This document shows positions 26,088 to 35,693 of a stretch of DNA of 64,000 nucleotides, in pieces. Source of the stretch: Bacteroidota bacterium. GTDB taxonomy: Bacteria > Bacteroidota > Ignavibacteria > Ignavibacteriales > Ignavibacteriaceae. The stretch spans positions 1 through 64,000 of the forward strand of contig JAKALM010000003.1 of NCBI GenBank assembly GCA_021824145.1, written 5' to 3'. How positions within the stretch are numbered: the first letter of the stretch is position 1; every line of letters begins with the position of its first letter. The position numbers were made by a program, and so were the translations under genes. The notes beneath the pieces were generated by a model. The model saw nothing but the letters and a program-made list of their open reading frames with translations. It ran no database searches and was not told where the DNA came from.

Positions 26088-27083
26088 TTAGATTACTTCT
26101 CCAATGATAATCGCTTTTTCACCAACTTCGTTCGCAAGCTTTATTGCTGATTGAACGTCATTCTGATCAACCACAGCGATTAATCCAATTCCAATATTGA
26201 ATACTTTTCTCATTTCATCATCACTAATATTTCCTGCCGCCTGAATGAGTTTGAACAATGCTGGCAATTCCCATGCAGTCCAGTTGATCTTAAGTTTTCT
26301 TCCCTCAGGAAGAATTCTATTTGTATTTCCGACAATTCCGCCGCCGGTAATGTGAGAAAGTCCTTTCAATGTTAAATTTTCTTTTAGGTGAGTAATCAAT
26401 TTCAAATATGATTTGTGGATTCTTAACAATTCCTCTCCAAGAGTAAAATCCAAATCTGAAAACTTTTCTGTGAGCTTATATTTATCAAGAAGAATTTTAC
26501 GAGCGAGAGAATATCCATTAGTATGCAATCCATTTGATGCAAAACCTAAAAGCACATTTCCTTTAGAAATATTTTTTCCGTTAATAACTTTTTCTTTTTC
26601 AACAATTCCAACAATAGTTCCAGACATATCGTATTCACTATCAGAATAAAGCCCCGGCATTTCGGCAGTTTCTCCACCGATTAAAGCACAATCGTTTTGT
26701 TTACATGCAATTGAAAAACCTTCAATTATTTTTGCCGCTTTATCCGGGACTAATTTTCCAAAAGCTAAATAATCTAAGAAATAAATTGGTTTAGCGCCGC
26801 AAACTGCAATATCATTTACACAATGGTTAACCAAATCTTGTCCAACGGTTTTATGTTCATTCATTGCAAAAGCAATTTTCAGTTTAGTTCCAACTCCATC
26901 AACACTTGAAACTAAAACGGGATTTTTATATTCGGCAAGATCAAGTTCATAAAATGCACCAAATAATCCAATATCAGAAATTACATTTTTATTAAAAGTA
27001 GACTTTGCAAACGACTTAATTCTTCTAACAGTTTCGTCGCCTGCCTCAATATCAACTCCAGCTGATTTATATGTATTATCCAA
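26088..27083 (-). CDS. purM: Phosphoribosylformylglycinamidine cyclo-ligase (AIR synthetase)
   Basis: 331 residues, normal for PurM. Conserved blocks are SSVDGVGTKLKIA, DLVNHCVNDIAVCGAKP, ALIGGETAEMPG and LSHITGGGIVGNTNR. It makes aminoimidazole ribotide in de novo purine synthesis. The start appears to be a TTG (27081-27083) preceded by AGGA on the minus strand. It seems monocistronic. Confidence 0.95.
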   Translation of the reverse strand: MDNTYKSAGVDIEAGDETVRRIKSFAKSTFNKNVISDIGLFGAFYELDLAEYKNPVLVSSVDGVGTKLKIAFAMNEHKTVGQDLVNHCVNDIAVCGAKPIYFLDYLAFGKLVPDKAAKIIEGFSIACKQNDCALIGGETAEMPGLYSDSEYDMSGTIVGIVEKEKVINGKNISKGNVLLGFASNGLHTNGYSLARKILLDKYKLTEKFSDLDFTLGEELLRIHKSYLKLITHLKENLTLKGLSHITGGGIVGNTNRILPEGRKLKINWTAWELPALFKLIQAAGNISDDEMRKVFNIGIGLIAVVDQNDVQSAIKLANEVGEKAIIIGEVI

Positions 27084-27545
27084 TCAGAATCCTATTCTAT
27101 ATATAAAAGATTAAACAAATTTGAAACTAAAATTTACTACTAAAGTTAAAATGAAACAAAAAGCGAAATATTGTGCTAATAAATTCCATAGAGAATCAAT
27201 CATAGTGATGGGAAAAAATATTCAACGCATAAATATTTTTACAGATTAAGAAAGGAGTTGTAACAATTATTAATCTCTGAAAATTTTGTCTTTAGATAAA
27301 CAAAATCTATAAAAAAGGAGACTTTGTTACTATAAGTTGAAACAAATTTTGATTATTTATTTTACAAAGGAATTGATTTATCTCATCTCTGAAAAACTTC
27401 ATTGAAATAATTCTTACAAAAAGGAAATAGTCTACTTTATTTCTTTGAAAAAGTAATATGGAATAGAAAAACAAATCAATAATTTCTACGGTACATAATT
27501 TGTTTAATATCCACGAATTCAATTTAATTAATTAACGGGGATTCT
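27084..27545. other. Intergenic region upstream of the cytochrome gene
   Basis: 462 bases, strongly AT-rich, between divergent purM and the nine-heme cytochrome. I see no credible small gene and no known riboswitch. A long 5' leader for the cytochrome is likely. The only clear element is CGGGG at 27536-27540, 5 bases before the ATG, identical in sequence and spacing to the other type IX cargo gene at 17085. Confidence 0.5.
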
Positions 27546-29942
27546 ATGAACAAATTAAAATTACTAATTTCCCTTACATTGGGAATTCTTATATTTCAGT
27601 CGCTGACTTTAACATCAGCGCAAACTGCAAGAATAATTAGAGTTGCAATGACACCACGAATGGTTGGCACTATGGCACCGGGAACTAATCCGGTATACAG
27701 CGGCGAACTAGTTGTGGCAAAAGGCATGAAAGTTTATCTTGCAGGCGATACAACTGGTGGAGTAAATGCTTTTTCATGGAGTATTACAACACCAACTGGC
27801 TCAACTACAACTTTAAGCAGTACAAGTGGACAAAATGTTACCTTCGTACCTGATATGACAGGACAATTTATTGTCAAATTGCAGGTAGGAAGCACTGCAG
27901 ATGCAGACACTTTTACTGTTGGAACTTATTTAGGTGTTAGCGGTGGCTCAGGATATAAATGTGCATTATGCCATGGTTCATTTTCAACACAACCAGGCTA
28001 TGCTCAATTTTCTGGATGGCAGCAAACACCTCACGCTCAAATTTTCCAGCAAGGTCTTACTGGTCAATTGGAAACTTCAAATGTTAACAATATGCTAAAG
28101 GGAGTTTACTCAAGCAGCTGCTGGAAATGCCATACTACCGGATGGGACCAAACCGCTAATAACGGAAATTTTGGATATCTTACCCATCAAAGTGGATTTG
28201 ATACCACATGGTATAAAACCTACACAAAATCTGGCAGCAGTTATTTGATTCCAACCAACGATCAAACTGCATGGAATCTTTTAACAACAAATCCTACATA
28301 TAACAATGCAGCTCCATTAGCAAGCATTGGTTGTGAAAGCTGCCATGGACCGGGATCTGAACACGTTAGCACTTTGGATCCTAGCAAAATTAATGTAAAT
28401 CTTGATGCTGGTATTTGTTTACAATGCCATGATGCACCAACACATCATACAATTGGAACATATTATGAAGCATCAGTACACGCTCAACTTCCAGATGGAG
28501 CTCATACAGCTCAAACTGGCTGTTTTCCATGCCATAGCGGCGGTGCTTACTTTAAATATATTAAGAACCAAACTAATCCAGGCTGGACAGCTGCAGACGG
28601 CAACATTGCAATTTCATGCGCAACTTGCCATGACCCGCACGTTGCAACTAATTTTGGACTTCGTATTGCTACAAACATTACACTCCAAAATGGTTTCCAA
28701 GTAACTGGCGGCGGCAATGGCCAAATTTGTATGAGATGTCATCAAGCTCGTTCAAATGGAAATACTGTTATTACAAACGCAGCTCCATATTATGGTTTCA
28801 AAGATCGTTTTGGACCACATCATGGACCTCAAGCAGATATGTTCTGGGGACAGAATGCATATCAATTTGGTGATAGCACTATTACTGGTTTAATGACTCA
28901 CGGATCAGTTCAAGACGCTTGCGTTACATGCCACATGGCTAATATAGGTACAGGCAATAGCCCAAGCCATCAATGGAATATGACTGATACAACAGGCGGA
29001 ACAGCAAAAGATTTCGTTGCTGGCTGCGTAAATTGCCATGGCAATATTACATCGTTTAATGATATCAAAGCTAGTTCTGACTGGGATGGCAACGGTAAAA
29101 TTGAAGGAGTACAAACTGAAATTCAAGGAATGTTGAACAATTTGGCTTCTTTACTGCCACAAGATTCACAAGCAGGTGGTGTTGTATCACGCACTTATGA
29201 TTCTTTATTAGTCAAAAACAAACCAGCTGTTGTAAAAGGCATCTATACTTATTATTTCGTTTCTGAGGATAGAAGCTTGGGCGTTCATAATGCAAAATAT
29301 ACAGTTGCATTATTACAGAAAGCACTTACAAATCTCGGTTGGGTTGTTCCAGTTGAATTAACTTCGTTTAATGCAACAACAAATAATAGTCAAGTTAATC
29401 TTAGCTGGCAGACTGTTACTGAAACAAACAATAAGGGATTTGAAATTCAGAAGAAACTGGATAATGCATGGGTTACAATTGGTTTCGTTAGCGGAAAAGT
29501 AAACTCAACAAGCGTTACTCAGTACAATTATGTAGATAAATTGAATGATGCTGTAAGCGGCAAGCTTACATATAGATTAAGACAAATTGATCTGAATGGC
29601 ACAACACATTATTCAAAAGAAGTTGAAGTAACTGTAACTGGTGGTCCTAATACATATACATTGTATCAGAACTATCCAAATCCATTCAATCCTTCAACAA
29701 CTATTAAATTCTACTTACCTTTTGAAAGTAATGTAAAGGTTGTTATTTATAATATTACCGGTGCAGAAGTAAAAGTTCTTGTTAACTCTGTACAATCATC
29801 TGGTGTTCATCAATTTACATTGAACACAGCTGAAACAGGACTTAACTTATCATCTGGTATTTATTTCTATTCAATTGAAGCTACATCATTAGATGGCTCG
29901 CATTCGTTCAGAGAAACTAAGAAAATGGTTCTCATGAAATAA
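27546..29942 (+). CDS. Nine-heme c-type cytochrome with type IX sorting domain
   Basis: 798 residues. A signal peptide (1-25, ending TSAQ) and an Ig/PKD-like domain (about 40-130) precede nine CxxCH heme motifs. Their first cysteines are at 139, 192, 263, 291, 326, 358, 395, 459 and 494. A fibronectin-like domain (about 600-695) and a type IX sorting domain (about 700-798) follow, with QNYPNPFNPS near 706 and a final KKMVLMK. Such a protein should be matured with heme in the periplasm, then moved to the cell surface. A role in extracellular electron transfer is plausible but unproven. The motif spacing does not obviously match known nitrite or tetrathionate reductases. A terminator follows 23 bases after the stop. 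Confidence 0.9.
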   Translation: MNKLKLLISLTLGILIFQSLTLTSAQTARIIRVAMTPRMVGTMAPGTNPVYSGELVVAKGMKVYLAGDTTGGVNAFSWSITTPTGSTTTLSSTSGQNVTFVPDMTGQFIVKLQVGSTADADTFTVGTYLGVSGGSGYKCALCHGSFSTQPGYAQFSGWQQTPHAQIFQQGLTGQLETSNVNNMLKGVYSSSCWKCHTTGWDQTANNGNFGYLTHQSGFDTTWYKTYTKSGSSYLIPTNDQTAWNLLTTNPTYNNAAPLASIGCESCHGPGSEHVSTLDPSKINVNLDAGICLQCHDAPTHHTIGTYYEASVHAQLPDGAHTAQTGCFPCHSGGAYFKYIKNQTNPGWTAADGNIAISCATCHDPHVATNFGLRIATNITLQNGFQVTGGGNGQICMRCHQARSNGNTVITNAAPYYGFKDRFGPHHGPQADMFWGQNAYQFGDSTITGLMTHGSVQDACVTCHMANIGTGNSPSHQWNMTDTTGGTAKDFVAGCVNCHGNITSFNDIKASSDWDGNGKIEGVQTEIQGMLNNLASLLPQDSQAGGVVSRTYDSLLVKNKPAVVKGIYTYYFVSEDRSLGVHNAKYTVALLQKALTNLGWVVPVELTSFNATTNNSQVNLSWQTVTETNNKGFEIQKKLDNAWVTIGFVSGKVNSTSVTQYNYVDKLNDAVSGKLTYRLRQIDLNGTTHYSKEVEVTVTGGPNTYTLYQNYPNPFNPSTTIKFYLPFESNVKVVIYNITGAEVKVLVNSVQSSGVHQFTLNTAETGLNLSSGIYFYSIEATSLDGSHSFRETKKMVLMK

Positions 29943-29964
29943 TTCGAGTTCTTCCCTTTCATTT

Positions 29965-29999
29965 AACCCGGTTGTGCTTTTAGCGTAACCGGGTTTTTT
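29965..29999 (+). terminator. Rho-independent terminator of the cytochrome gene
   Basis: AACCCGGTT (29965-29973) and AACCGGGTT (29987-29995) form a perfect 9-bp stem with a 13-base loop, followed by a run of T. It is the first hairpin after the cytochrome stop codon. Confidence 0.9.
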
Positions 30000-30218
30000 A
30001 TTGACAAATTTTATCTCTAACCAAATTGATTCCTTTAATTTATCATACGTTTGTAATGCTTAATTTATTTTAATATTTCAGCAAATACTGAAAGGGTTAT
30101 GATTGAGATTACAAGTTCACAAACTTTATTCAACTTAATAGATTTTTCAATCGTCTAACAAATTGAATTTGAGAATGAATTGAAATTTAGAATTTAGAAA
30201 TTATGTTAAGGTGAAACC

Positions 30219-30971
30219 ATGAAAACGCAAATAAAAAATATTGTATTAAAAATTGCATTTCCCTTTTTAGCGGCTGGATTAATTATAACTCCTTTAATAG
30301 CTCAAAACGGAACTAATAACTCTTCGGCCAAAAACGTAAAAATATTTGTCGAATATAAACTAGCTAAGGATAATATTCTCGATAATATTTCTGTAAATAT
30401 CAAAAATAACACTATTTTACTAACCGGAGCTGTACCTACAATTAGTGAACGTAATAAAGCTTATAAAGATGCGCAAAGTGAAGCTGGAGGATACACAATT
30501 TTGAATAAATTGAAAATTTCTGAGGTGAATATCCCTTCAAAAGAAATTGTAAAAAATGTTTTAGACAGAATTCGCAATAATGCTTTTTATGGTGTTTTCG
30601 ATTGGGTAGACGCTTCAGATTCAAACGGCATTGTTTATTTGACAGGCTGGGTTCATGTACCATGGTACAAAGAATGGTATCAGAAAGAAGCCGAGAAAGT
30701 TGCTGGTGTAAAAGAAATTAAGAACGAAATTCAAAATACTTTTGGCCCTGGATTAATTGGATATAAAGCCGAAAGGCTGATTTATAATGATCCAAGTTAT
30801 GAAGGTATGCAATACATGGCAAATCCTCCAATACATATAATTGTAAATAATGACTCAATTATTTTGGAAGGAAAAGTTCGTTCGGATTCAGAAAGCGGTT
30901 GGATTGAAACTCTTTTGAGATTCAATACTGATGCATTTAATGTAAATAATTATCTTGCTGTTAGAAGTTAA
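30219..30971 (+). CDS. Secreted protein with three BON-like domains
   Basis: 250 residues. A signal peptide (about 1-30, ending LIAQN) is followed by three segments of BON type (about 40-103, 107-172 and 180-250). Each has the V-x-V-x-x-x-x-I-x-L-x-G-x-V pattern: NISVNIKNNTILLTGAVP, SNGIVYLTGWV and NNDSIILEGKV. BON domains bind phospholipid or stabilise envelopes, as in OsmY. AAGG precedes the ATG. It stands alone between the cytochrome terminator and the hrcA operon. No closer function can be given. Confidence 0.75.
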   Translation: MKTQIKNIVLKIAFPFLAAGLIITPLIAQNGTNNSSAKNVKIFVEYKLAKDNILDNISVNIKNNTILLTGAVPTISERNKAYKDAQSEAGGYTILNKLKISEVNIPSKEIVKNVLDRIRNNAFYGVFDWVDASDSNGIVYLTGWVHVPWYKEWYQKEAEKVAGVKEIKNEIQNTFGPGLIGYKAERLIYNDPSYEGMQYMANPPIHIIVNNDSIILEGKVRSDSESGWIETLLRFNTDAFNVNNYLAVRS

Positions 30972-30980
30972 ATAAAATAG

Positions 30981-31042
30981 CTGTAGAGATTCTTATTTGA
31001 AAAATCTGAAATAGGATAAAAATTAAATAAGGATCCCTACAG
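30981..31042. repeat. Imperfect 18-bp inverted repeat with 26-base loop
   Basis: The left arm (30981-30998, CTGTAGAGATTCTTATTT) pairs with the right arm (31025-31042, AAATAAGGATCCCTACAG) at all but one position, counting one G-T pair. It starts 10 bases after the BON-gene stop. There is no T-run after the right arm, so it is a poor terminator. It may be a miniature element or an RNA hairpin. Confidence 0.6.
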
Positions 31043-31170
31043 CACGATTAATTCCTATCAATAGAAAAATCATTTCGCATTACACAAACAATAAAAATCC
31101 ACTTAATTGTATTGTTAACCGAATCAAAGCTTAATAATTTTCATCAAATTATTTAAGAAAGTATATTCTT

Positions 31171-31200
31171 ATATTTGATGATAGATATATTATCAAATAT
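31171..31200. promoter_or_regulatory. Palindrome upstream of hrcA, candidate operator
   Basis: ATATTTGAT (31171-31179) and ATCAAATAT (31192-31200) are perfect arms. Three further pairs extend inward. A -7-type box TATATTTG follows at 31229-31236, about 27 bases before the hrcA start. The sequence is not the HrcA CIRCE consensus, so the binding protein is unknown. Confidence 0.4.
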
Positions 31201-31263
31201 TGTAATCTTAATATTCTTTAAATTTTACTATATTTGAAATCTTAAAAATTAAAATTAATTTTT

Positions 31264-32316
31264 ATGCCGAATGAAGAATTAAATGATCGAGAAAAAAGTA
31301 TTTTAAGGCATATAATTCAGCAATTTATAGCAACTGCAACTCCAGTAGGATCTAGAAATATTGCAAAGAATTATAACCTAAATATTTCGCCAGCAACAGT
31401 TCGAAATATTATGGCCGATTTAGAAGATTCTGGATTTATTGATCATCCTCATACTTCAGCTGGACGAATTCCGACTGACAAGGGATACAGACTTTACGTA
31501 GATTTTCTAATGGATGTTCAAGAATTACGAAAATCTGAAAAAAGTATTATCAGTAGAAACTTAGAAGAAAAATCTATAGAAACAGACGAACTTTTTCAAT
31601 TAGCTTCAGTTTTATTAAGCAATATAACTCATCAGCTAGCTTGCGTTACTTATCCAAAACTTGATACCGGATATTTAGAAAAATTGCAGATAGTTATTTT
31701 GTCTTCAACTAGAATTTTGGTAATTATTACAATTAAATCAGGATTAGTAAAAACTATCACTTTAGAACTTTCATCAGATATTAAATCATCTCAAATTGAA
31801 TCGGTTCAAAGTTTATTGAATGAAAAACTTTGTGGATTAACTTTTAAAGAAATAAGAGAAACATTTAAAGAAAGATTTAAAGATATTGAAGATGACCATA
31901 AACCAATTATTCGGGTTTTTGTAGATTCAGTTGATAAAATTTTTAAAGATGCAAATAAAGCAAATAAACTAGTTATTAGAGGCGCTAAAGAATTTGTTAA
32001 ACAACCGGAGTTTGAAGATCCAAATAAATTTCAAAGCGTTATTGAATTAATTGAAGATGAAGAAATTATAGTAAATATAATGGAGAAAACATCTGAAGCT
32101 TCTGCCAACCAGGTTTACATTTCAATCGGAAGTGAAAATCAAAAAGAAGAATTGCTGGAATATAGTTTTGTAAGTAAAGATTATAAACTAGGAGATGTTT
32201 CTGGCACTTTAGGAATAATTGGCCCAAAACGAATGGATTATTCAAAAGTAGTGGCTATAGTTGATTTTATGGCTAAGATGCTTTCCGATGTTATAACAAA
32301 TCCTATTCAGAAATAA
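31264..32316 (+). CDS. hrcA: Heat-inducible transcription repressor HrcA
   Basis: 350 residues, normal HrcA length. The N-terminal winged helix (about 4-75) contains LNDREKSILRHIIQ, SPATVRNIMADLEDSGFI and the wing HTSAGRIPTDKGYR. The rest is the GAF-like and dimerisation region ending GTLGIIGPKRMDYSKVV. HrcA represses chaperone genes through CIRCE elements and depends on GroEL for activity. Here it leads an operon with grpE and dnaJ. No canonical CIRCE is present upstream. Confidence 0.95.
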   Translation: MPNEELNDREKSILRHIIQQFIATATPVGSRNIAKNYNLNISPATVRNIMADLEDSGFIDHPHTSAGRIPTDKGYRLYVDFLMDVQELRKSEKSIISRNLEEKSIETDELFQLASVLLSNITHQLACVTYPKLDTGYLEKLQIVILSSTRILVIITIKSGLVKTITLELSSDIKSSQIESVQSLLNEKLCGLTFKEIRETFKERFKDIEDDHKPIIRVFVDSVDKIFKDANKANKLVIRGAKEFVKQPEFEDPNKFQSVIELIEDEEIIVNIMEKTSEASANQVYISIGSENQKEELLEYSFVSKDYKLGDVSGTLGIIGPKRMDYSKVVAIVDFMAKMLSDVITNPIQK

Positions 32317-32330
32317 TGGAGAATAAATTA

Positions 32331-32990
32331 ATGAAGAAAGAAAAACATGAAATAAAAATTAACGGCGACGAACAAGAAAATAAAAATGTGAAAAATAGTT
32401 CTGATTCCAATAACTCAATACAAAACGAAAATACAGATAATGAAAATCTGAAAGAATTAACTGAACAGTTAGAAAAAGCAAATCAAAAAATAGGTCAGTT
32501 TGAAAATGAAATTTCGGAATATAAAGATAAATTATTGAGAAAAGCAGCTGAGTTTGAGAATTATAAAAGACGGACAGAGAACGAACAACTCAATTTATTA
32601 AAATATGCGGCAGAATCATTTATTGTAAAAATTCTTCCGATAGTAGATGACTTCGAAAGATCTTTGCTTCACATTGATAATGCAAAAGATATTGATTCTA
32701 TTAAACAAGGAATAAAACTTGTTTATGACAAACTGATAAAAATTCTTAACGATCAAGGCGTAACAAAGATTGATTCGATCGGTAAACCATTCGATGTACA
32801 TTTTCACGAAGCTTTAATGCAAAGAAAAGCAGACGGAGTTGAGCAGCATACAGTACTGGATGAAATAGAGAAAGGTTATATATATAAAGATAAAGTAATT
32901 CGCCATGCTAAAGTAGTTGTGAGTGAAGATTCTTTGGAAGAAACTGCTAAACAAAGTGATATTGAAAATCAAAACAGCGAGGATAAATAG
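32331..32990 (+). CDS. grpE: Nucleotide exchange factor GrpE
   Basis: About 219 residues. A charged N-terminal region (about 1-45) and a coiled coil precede the GrpE core with [43 protein letters not shown] and the final [11 protein letters not shown]. It releases ADP from DnaK. Two starts compete. An ATG at 32316 overlaps the hrcA stop by one base but lacks a ribosome site. The ATG at 32331 has GGAG nine bases upstream, so I chose it. dnaK is not in the window. Confidence 0.93.
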   Translation: MKKEKHEIKINGDEQENKNVKNSSDSNNSIQNENTDNENLKELTEQLEKANQKIGQFENEISEYKDKLLRKAAEFENYKRRTENEQLNLLKYAAESFIVKILPIVDDFERSLLHIDNAKDIDSIKQGIKLVYDKLIKILNDQGVTKIDSIGKPFDVHFHEALMQRKADGVEQHTVLDEIEKGYIYKDKVIRHAKVVVSEDSLEETAKQSDIENQNSEDK

Positions 32991-32995
32991 AAGAG

Positions 32996-34144
32996 ATGGC
33001 GAAACGGGATTATTATGAAATTTTAGGGATTCAGAAAAATGCCTCTAAAGAGGAAATGAAAAAAGCATATCGCAAGTTAGCAATGCAATATCATCCAGAT
33101 AGAAATCCCGATAATAAAGAAGCAGAAGAAAAATTTAAAGAAGCCGCAGAAGCTTATGAAATTCTTAGTGATGATGAAAAACGCAGCAGATATGATAGAT
33201 TTGGACATGATGGAGTTAAAGGTAATGCTTACGGTTCACCAGGATTTACAGATATCAATGATATTTTCTCACATTTCTCAGATATTTTTGGTGGAGGTTC
33301 TATCTTTGATGATTTCTTTGGAGGTGGACAGAGAAGCAGAGGACGAAGGCAAGGAACTGGAGTACCTGGTTCTGACTTAAGAGTAAATTTAAAACTTACA
33401 CTTGAAGAAATTGCCTCGGGTGTATCGAAAAAAATAAAAATCAAGAAACAAGTTAAGTGTAGTCAATGTGGGGGAACAGGCGCAAATGCAGGAACATCGA
33501 CAAAAACTTGCCCAGTTTGTCACGGCTCGGGAGAAGTAAAAACTGTTTCGCGCTCTGTGTTTGGCCAATTTGTTAATATTACTCCTTGTTCAAATTGCAA
33601 TGGAGAAGGTTCTGTTATTGACGAGCCGTGTAAAAAATGTATGGGCGATGGAAGAGTAAATGATGAAGCGACAATAAATATAAACGTTCCGCCCGGAGTT
33701 CATGATGGAAGTTATATGACTTTAAGAGGAGAAGGAAACTCGGGCAAACGCGGTGGACAACCAGGTGATATAATTGTTGTTTTCCAAGAAATTCCTCACG
33801 AATATTTTATGCGAGAAGGCGACGATATTATTTATGATTTATTTATAAGCTTTCCAACCGCTGTAATTGGAGCTGAAGTTGAAGTGCCGACATTAAATGG
33901 AAAAGCAATTTTAAAAATTGATGGCGGAACACAACCAGGTAAATTATTAAAAATGAGGGACAAAGGGATAAAACATCTTAATCAATCCGGCCATGGCGAT
34001 CAGCTAGTGCGCGTTAATATTGAAATCCCTAAGAAAGTAACAAGCAAAGAAAAAGAGCTATTAAAAGAATTATCTGAAATGCAAAGTTTTAAAAAATCTT
34101 CTAATTCAGACGATAAAAATTTCTTTAAGAGATTTAATTTCTAA
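32996..34144 (+). CDS. dnaJ: Chaperone protein DnaJ
   Basis: 382 residues. The J domain (1-70) has the HPD motif in QYHPDRNP. A Gly/Phe-rich linker follows (about 75-125). The four CxxCxGxG zinc repeats are [24 protein letters not shown] and CKKCMGDG. The substrate-binding beta domains end with [12 protein letters not shown]. It delivers clients to DnaK and stimulates its ATPase. It starts 5 bases after grpE. Confidence 0.96.
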   Translation: MAKRDYYEILGIQKNASKEEMKKAYRKLAMQYHPDRNPDNKEAEEKFKEAAEAYEILSDDEKRSRYDRFGHDGVKGNAYGSPGFTDINDIFSHFSDIFGGGSIFDDFFGGGQRSRGRRQGTGVPGSDLRVNLKLTLEEIASGVSKKIKIKKQVKCSQCGGTGANAGTSTKTCPVCHGSGEVKTVSRSVFGQFVNITPCSNCNGEGSVIDEPCKKCMGDGRVNDEATININVPPGVHDGSYMTLRGEGNSGKRGGQPGDIIVVFQEIPHEYFMREGDDIIYDLFISFPTAVIGAEVEVPTLNGKAILKIDGGTQPGKLLKMRDKGIKHLNQSGHGDQLVRVNIEIPKKVTSKEKELLKELSEMQSFKKSSNSDDKNFFKRFNF

Positions 34145-34162
34145 ACATTAAGAAAATATTTT

Positions 34163-34660
34163 ATGCTCAAAAAACTTTCTGAGCGAATTGGATTTACCCA
34201 AACTGAAATCAAGGTAATTGGATTTTTATTAATAACTTTTTTAATTGGCTTTACATACAAAACTTTTTTTAAACAATCTGATAATCTTCAGTTAAAAGAA
34301 TTTAATTATGCAAAAGAAGACAGTACTTTTTTTGCTTCAGGTTCGGAATTCGACTCATCGGAAGTTATAGCTAGTACAAATGATAATGAATTAAAAGATA
34401 AAAATGATATTTTAGAATTAGGTAGTAATTCAAAAAAATTTTCAGCTAAAATTTTACCTCAAGAAAACAGTATTAATTTGAACCAAGCTGATGTTAATGC
34501 ATTAACAAATCTTCCCGGAATAGGAAAGAAAACTGCGGAGAAAATTGTTGAATTAAGAAATCAAGTTGGCAAATTTAACAGCGTTGATCAGCTGCTTATG
34601 GTAAAAGGAATTGGGAATGCAAAATTAGCCAAAATTAAAAAATACATTTATATTGAATAA
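34163..34660 (+). CDS. ComEA-like helix-hairpin-helix DNA-binding protein
   Basis: 165 residues. A single transmembrane helix (about 17-36) precedes a low-complexity charged spacer (about 40-100). A ComEA-type double helix-hairpin-helix domain follows (about 103-165): INLNQADVNALTNLPGIGKK, then MVKGIGNAKLAKIKKYI. ComEA captures incoming DNA in the periplasm during natural transformation. The gene follows dnaJ by 18 bases and precedes a PilM-like gene, which hints at a competence or pilus link, though no other such genes are nearby. Confidence 0.85.
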   Translation: MLKKLSERIGFTQTEIKVIGFLLITFLIGFTYKTFFKQSDNLQLKEFNYAKEDSTFFASGSEFDSSEVIASTNDNELKDKNDILELGSNSKKFSAKILPQENSINLNQADVNALTNLPGIGKKTAEKIVELRNQVGKFNSVDQLLMVKGIGNAKLAKIKKYIYIE

Positions 34661-34737
34661 ATATATTCCAGATTTATTATAACTTTCAGTCGAATAATTT
34701 TTATTTTATCTTTTAAAACTTTTAAAGAAAGTCATTA

Positions 34738-35664
34738 ATGGCAGGTTTTGAAAATCAAGCCGGATTTACGTTATCAAACTCCAAGCTTCAACTTGCAGAG
34801 GTAATTTATTCTGATGAACGATTTATTCTTAATAATGTTGATGAAATTTATTATAACGAAACACTAAATTTTGAAAAAGATAAGGAAACAAAAATTTTAG
34901 CTCTGCTTCAAGCAGCATTTAACGAATTACTTATAAAAAAACCTTTGCAAAGCTCGTCAGTTTCTTTTGCATTACCGTTCGAATTATTTAACGTTATTCA
35001 AATTCCTTATGACAATACTTTGCTTCACCAGGATTTGATTGAAGAATTTAAGTGGGAATTTTCAGTACTTTACCCTTATTTATCAACAACCGATTTTGTA
35101 ATTCAGTACTTCGAAATAGAAAAAAATAACTTAATTGACCAGAGCAGCGTAATTGTAATTGCTATTCATAGAAAATACCTTCAGCTAATTCATAATTTTT
35201 GCAGCAATAATAACTTAAAATTAAAATTTATAGATAACATTCACGTTGCTTCCGAAAGAGCTTTAATGCTCAATTACGTTAGCGCTTCAAGAGGCTTAAC
35301 AATGAGTGTTTACTTAGCAAACAAATATTTTTCTTTAATATTTTCAATCGACGGCAAACCTATTTATTTTAAAGTTATTCCGCTAAACGATGCTACTGAA
35401 ATTCCTTCTCTTCTTTTAACAGAAACATCTTCGCAAAAATCATTTAATATTAGCAGAAATTTGATTGACAATGCTTACATAACCGGCGAAGAAATTTCTG
35501 AAACAATAATTCATACTCTTAACAATGCTTTAGAAATTGAATTCAAATATTTCAATCCATTCGATAAAATAAATGCAGGCCCTAATTTATTCGGCAATAA
35601 ATATTATGCTGAAAAATTTAATTCATTTTCTGCATCTGCAGGAATTGCATATAGACTTACCTAG
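34738..35664 (+). CDS. PilM-like (actin-fold) protein with degenerate nucleotide site
   Basis: 308 residues. Its layout follows PilM of type IV pilus machines: a first-strand block GFTLSNSKLQLAEV, then SFALPFELFNVIQIPYD and a helix EEFKWEFSVLYPYL. The second repeat begins TMSVYLANKYFSLIFSIDGK, and the C-terminus SASAGIAYRL matches the usual PilM end. The acidic residue and glycines expected in the two phosphate loops are missing, so ATP binding is doubtful. PilM normally docks PilN at the inner membrane. Assignment rests on pattern similarity, without an alignment. Confidence 0.55.
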   Translation: MAGFENQAGFTLSNSKLQLAEVIYSDERFILNNVDEIYYNETLNFEKDKETKILALLQAAFNELLIKKPLQSSSVSFALPFELFNVIQIPYDNTLLHQDLIEEFKWEFSVLYPYLSTTDFVIQYFEIEKNNLIDQSSVIVIAIHRKYLQLIHNFCSNNNLKLKFIDNIHVASERALMLNYVSASRGLTMSVYLANKYFSLIFSIDGKPIYFKVIPLNDATEIPSLLLTETSSQKSFNISRNLIDNAYITGEEISETIIHTLNNALEIEFKYFNPFDKINAGPNLFGNKYYAEKFNSFSASAGIAYRLT

Positions 35665-35693
35665 AAAATTAAATTGGCACCATAAAAATGAAA

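Noticed and set aside
27307-27522. A 71-codon minus-strand frame in the cytochrome leader
   Set aside because: Composition is that of random AT-rich DNA, with no signal or ribosome site; it opposes the likely transcribed leader.
31060-31263. Search for a CIRCE element before hrcA
   Set aside because: TTAGCACTC or GAGTGCTAA is not present; only an unrelated AT-rich palindrome is seen.
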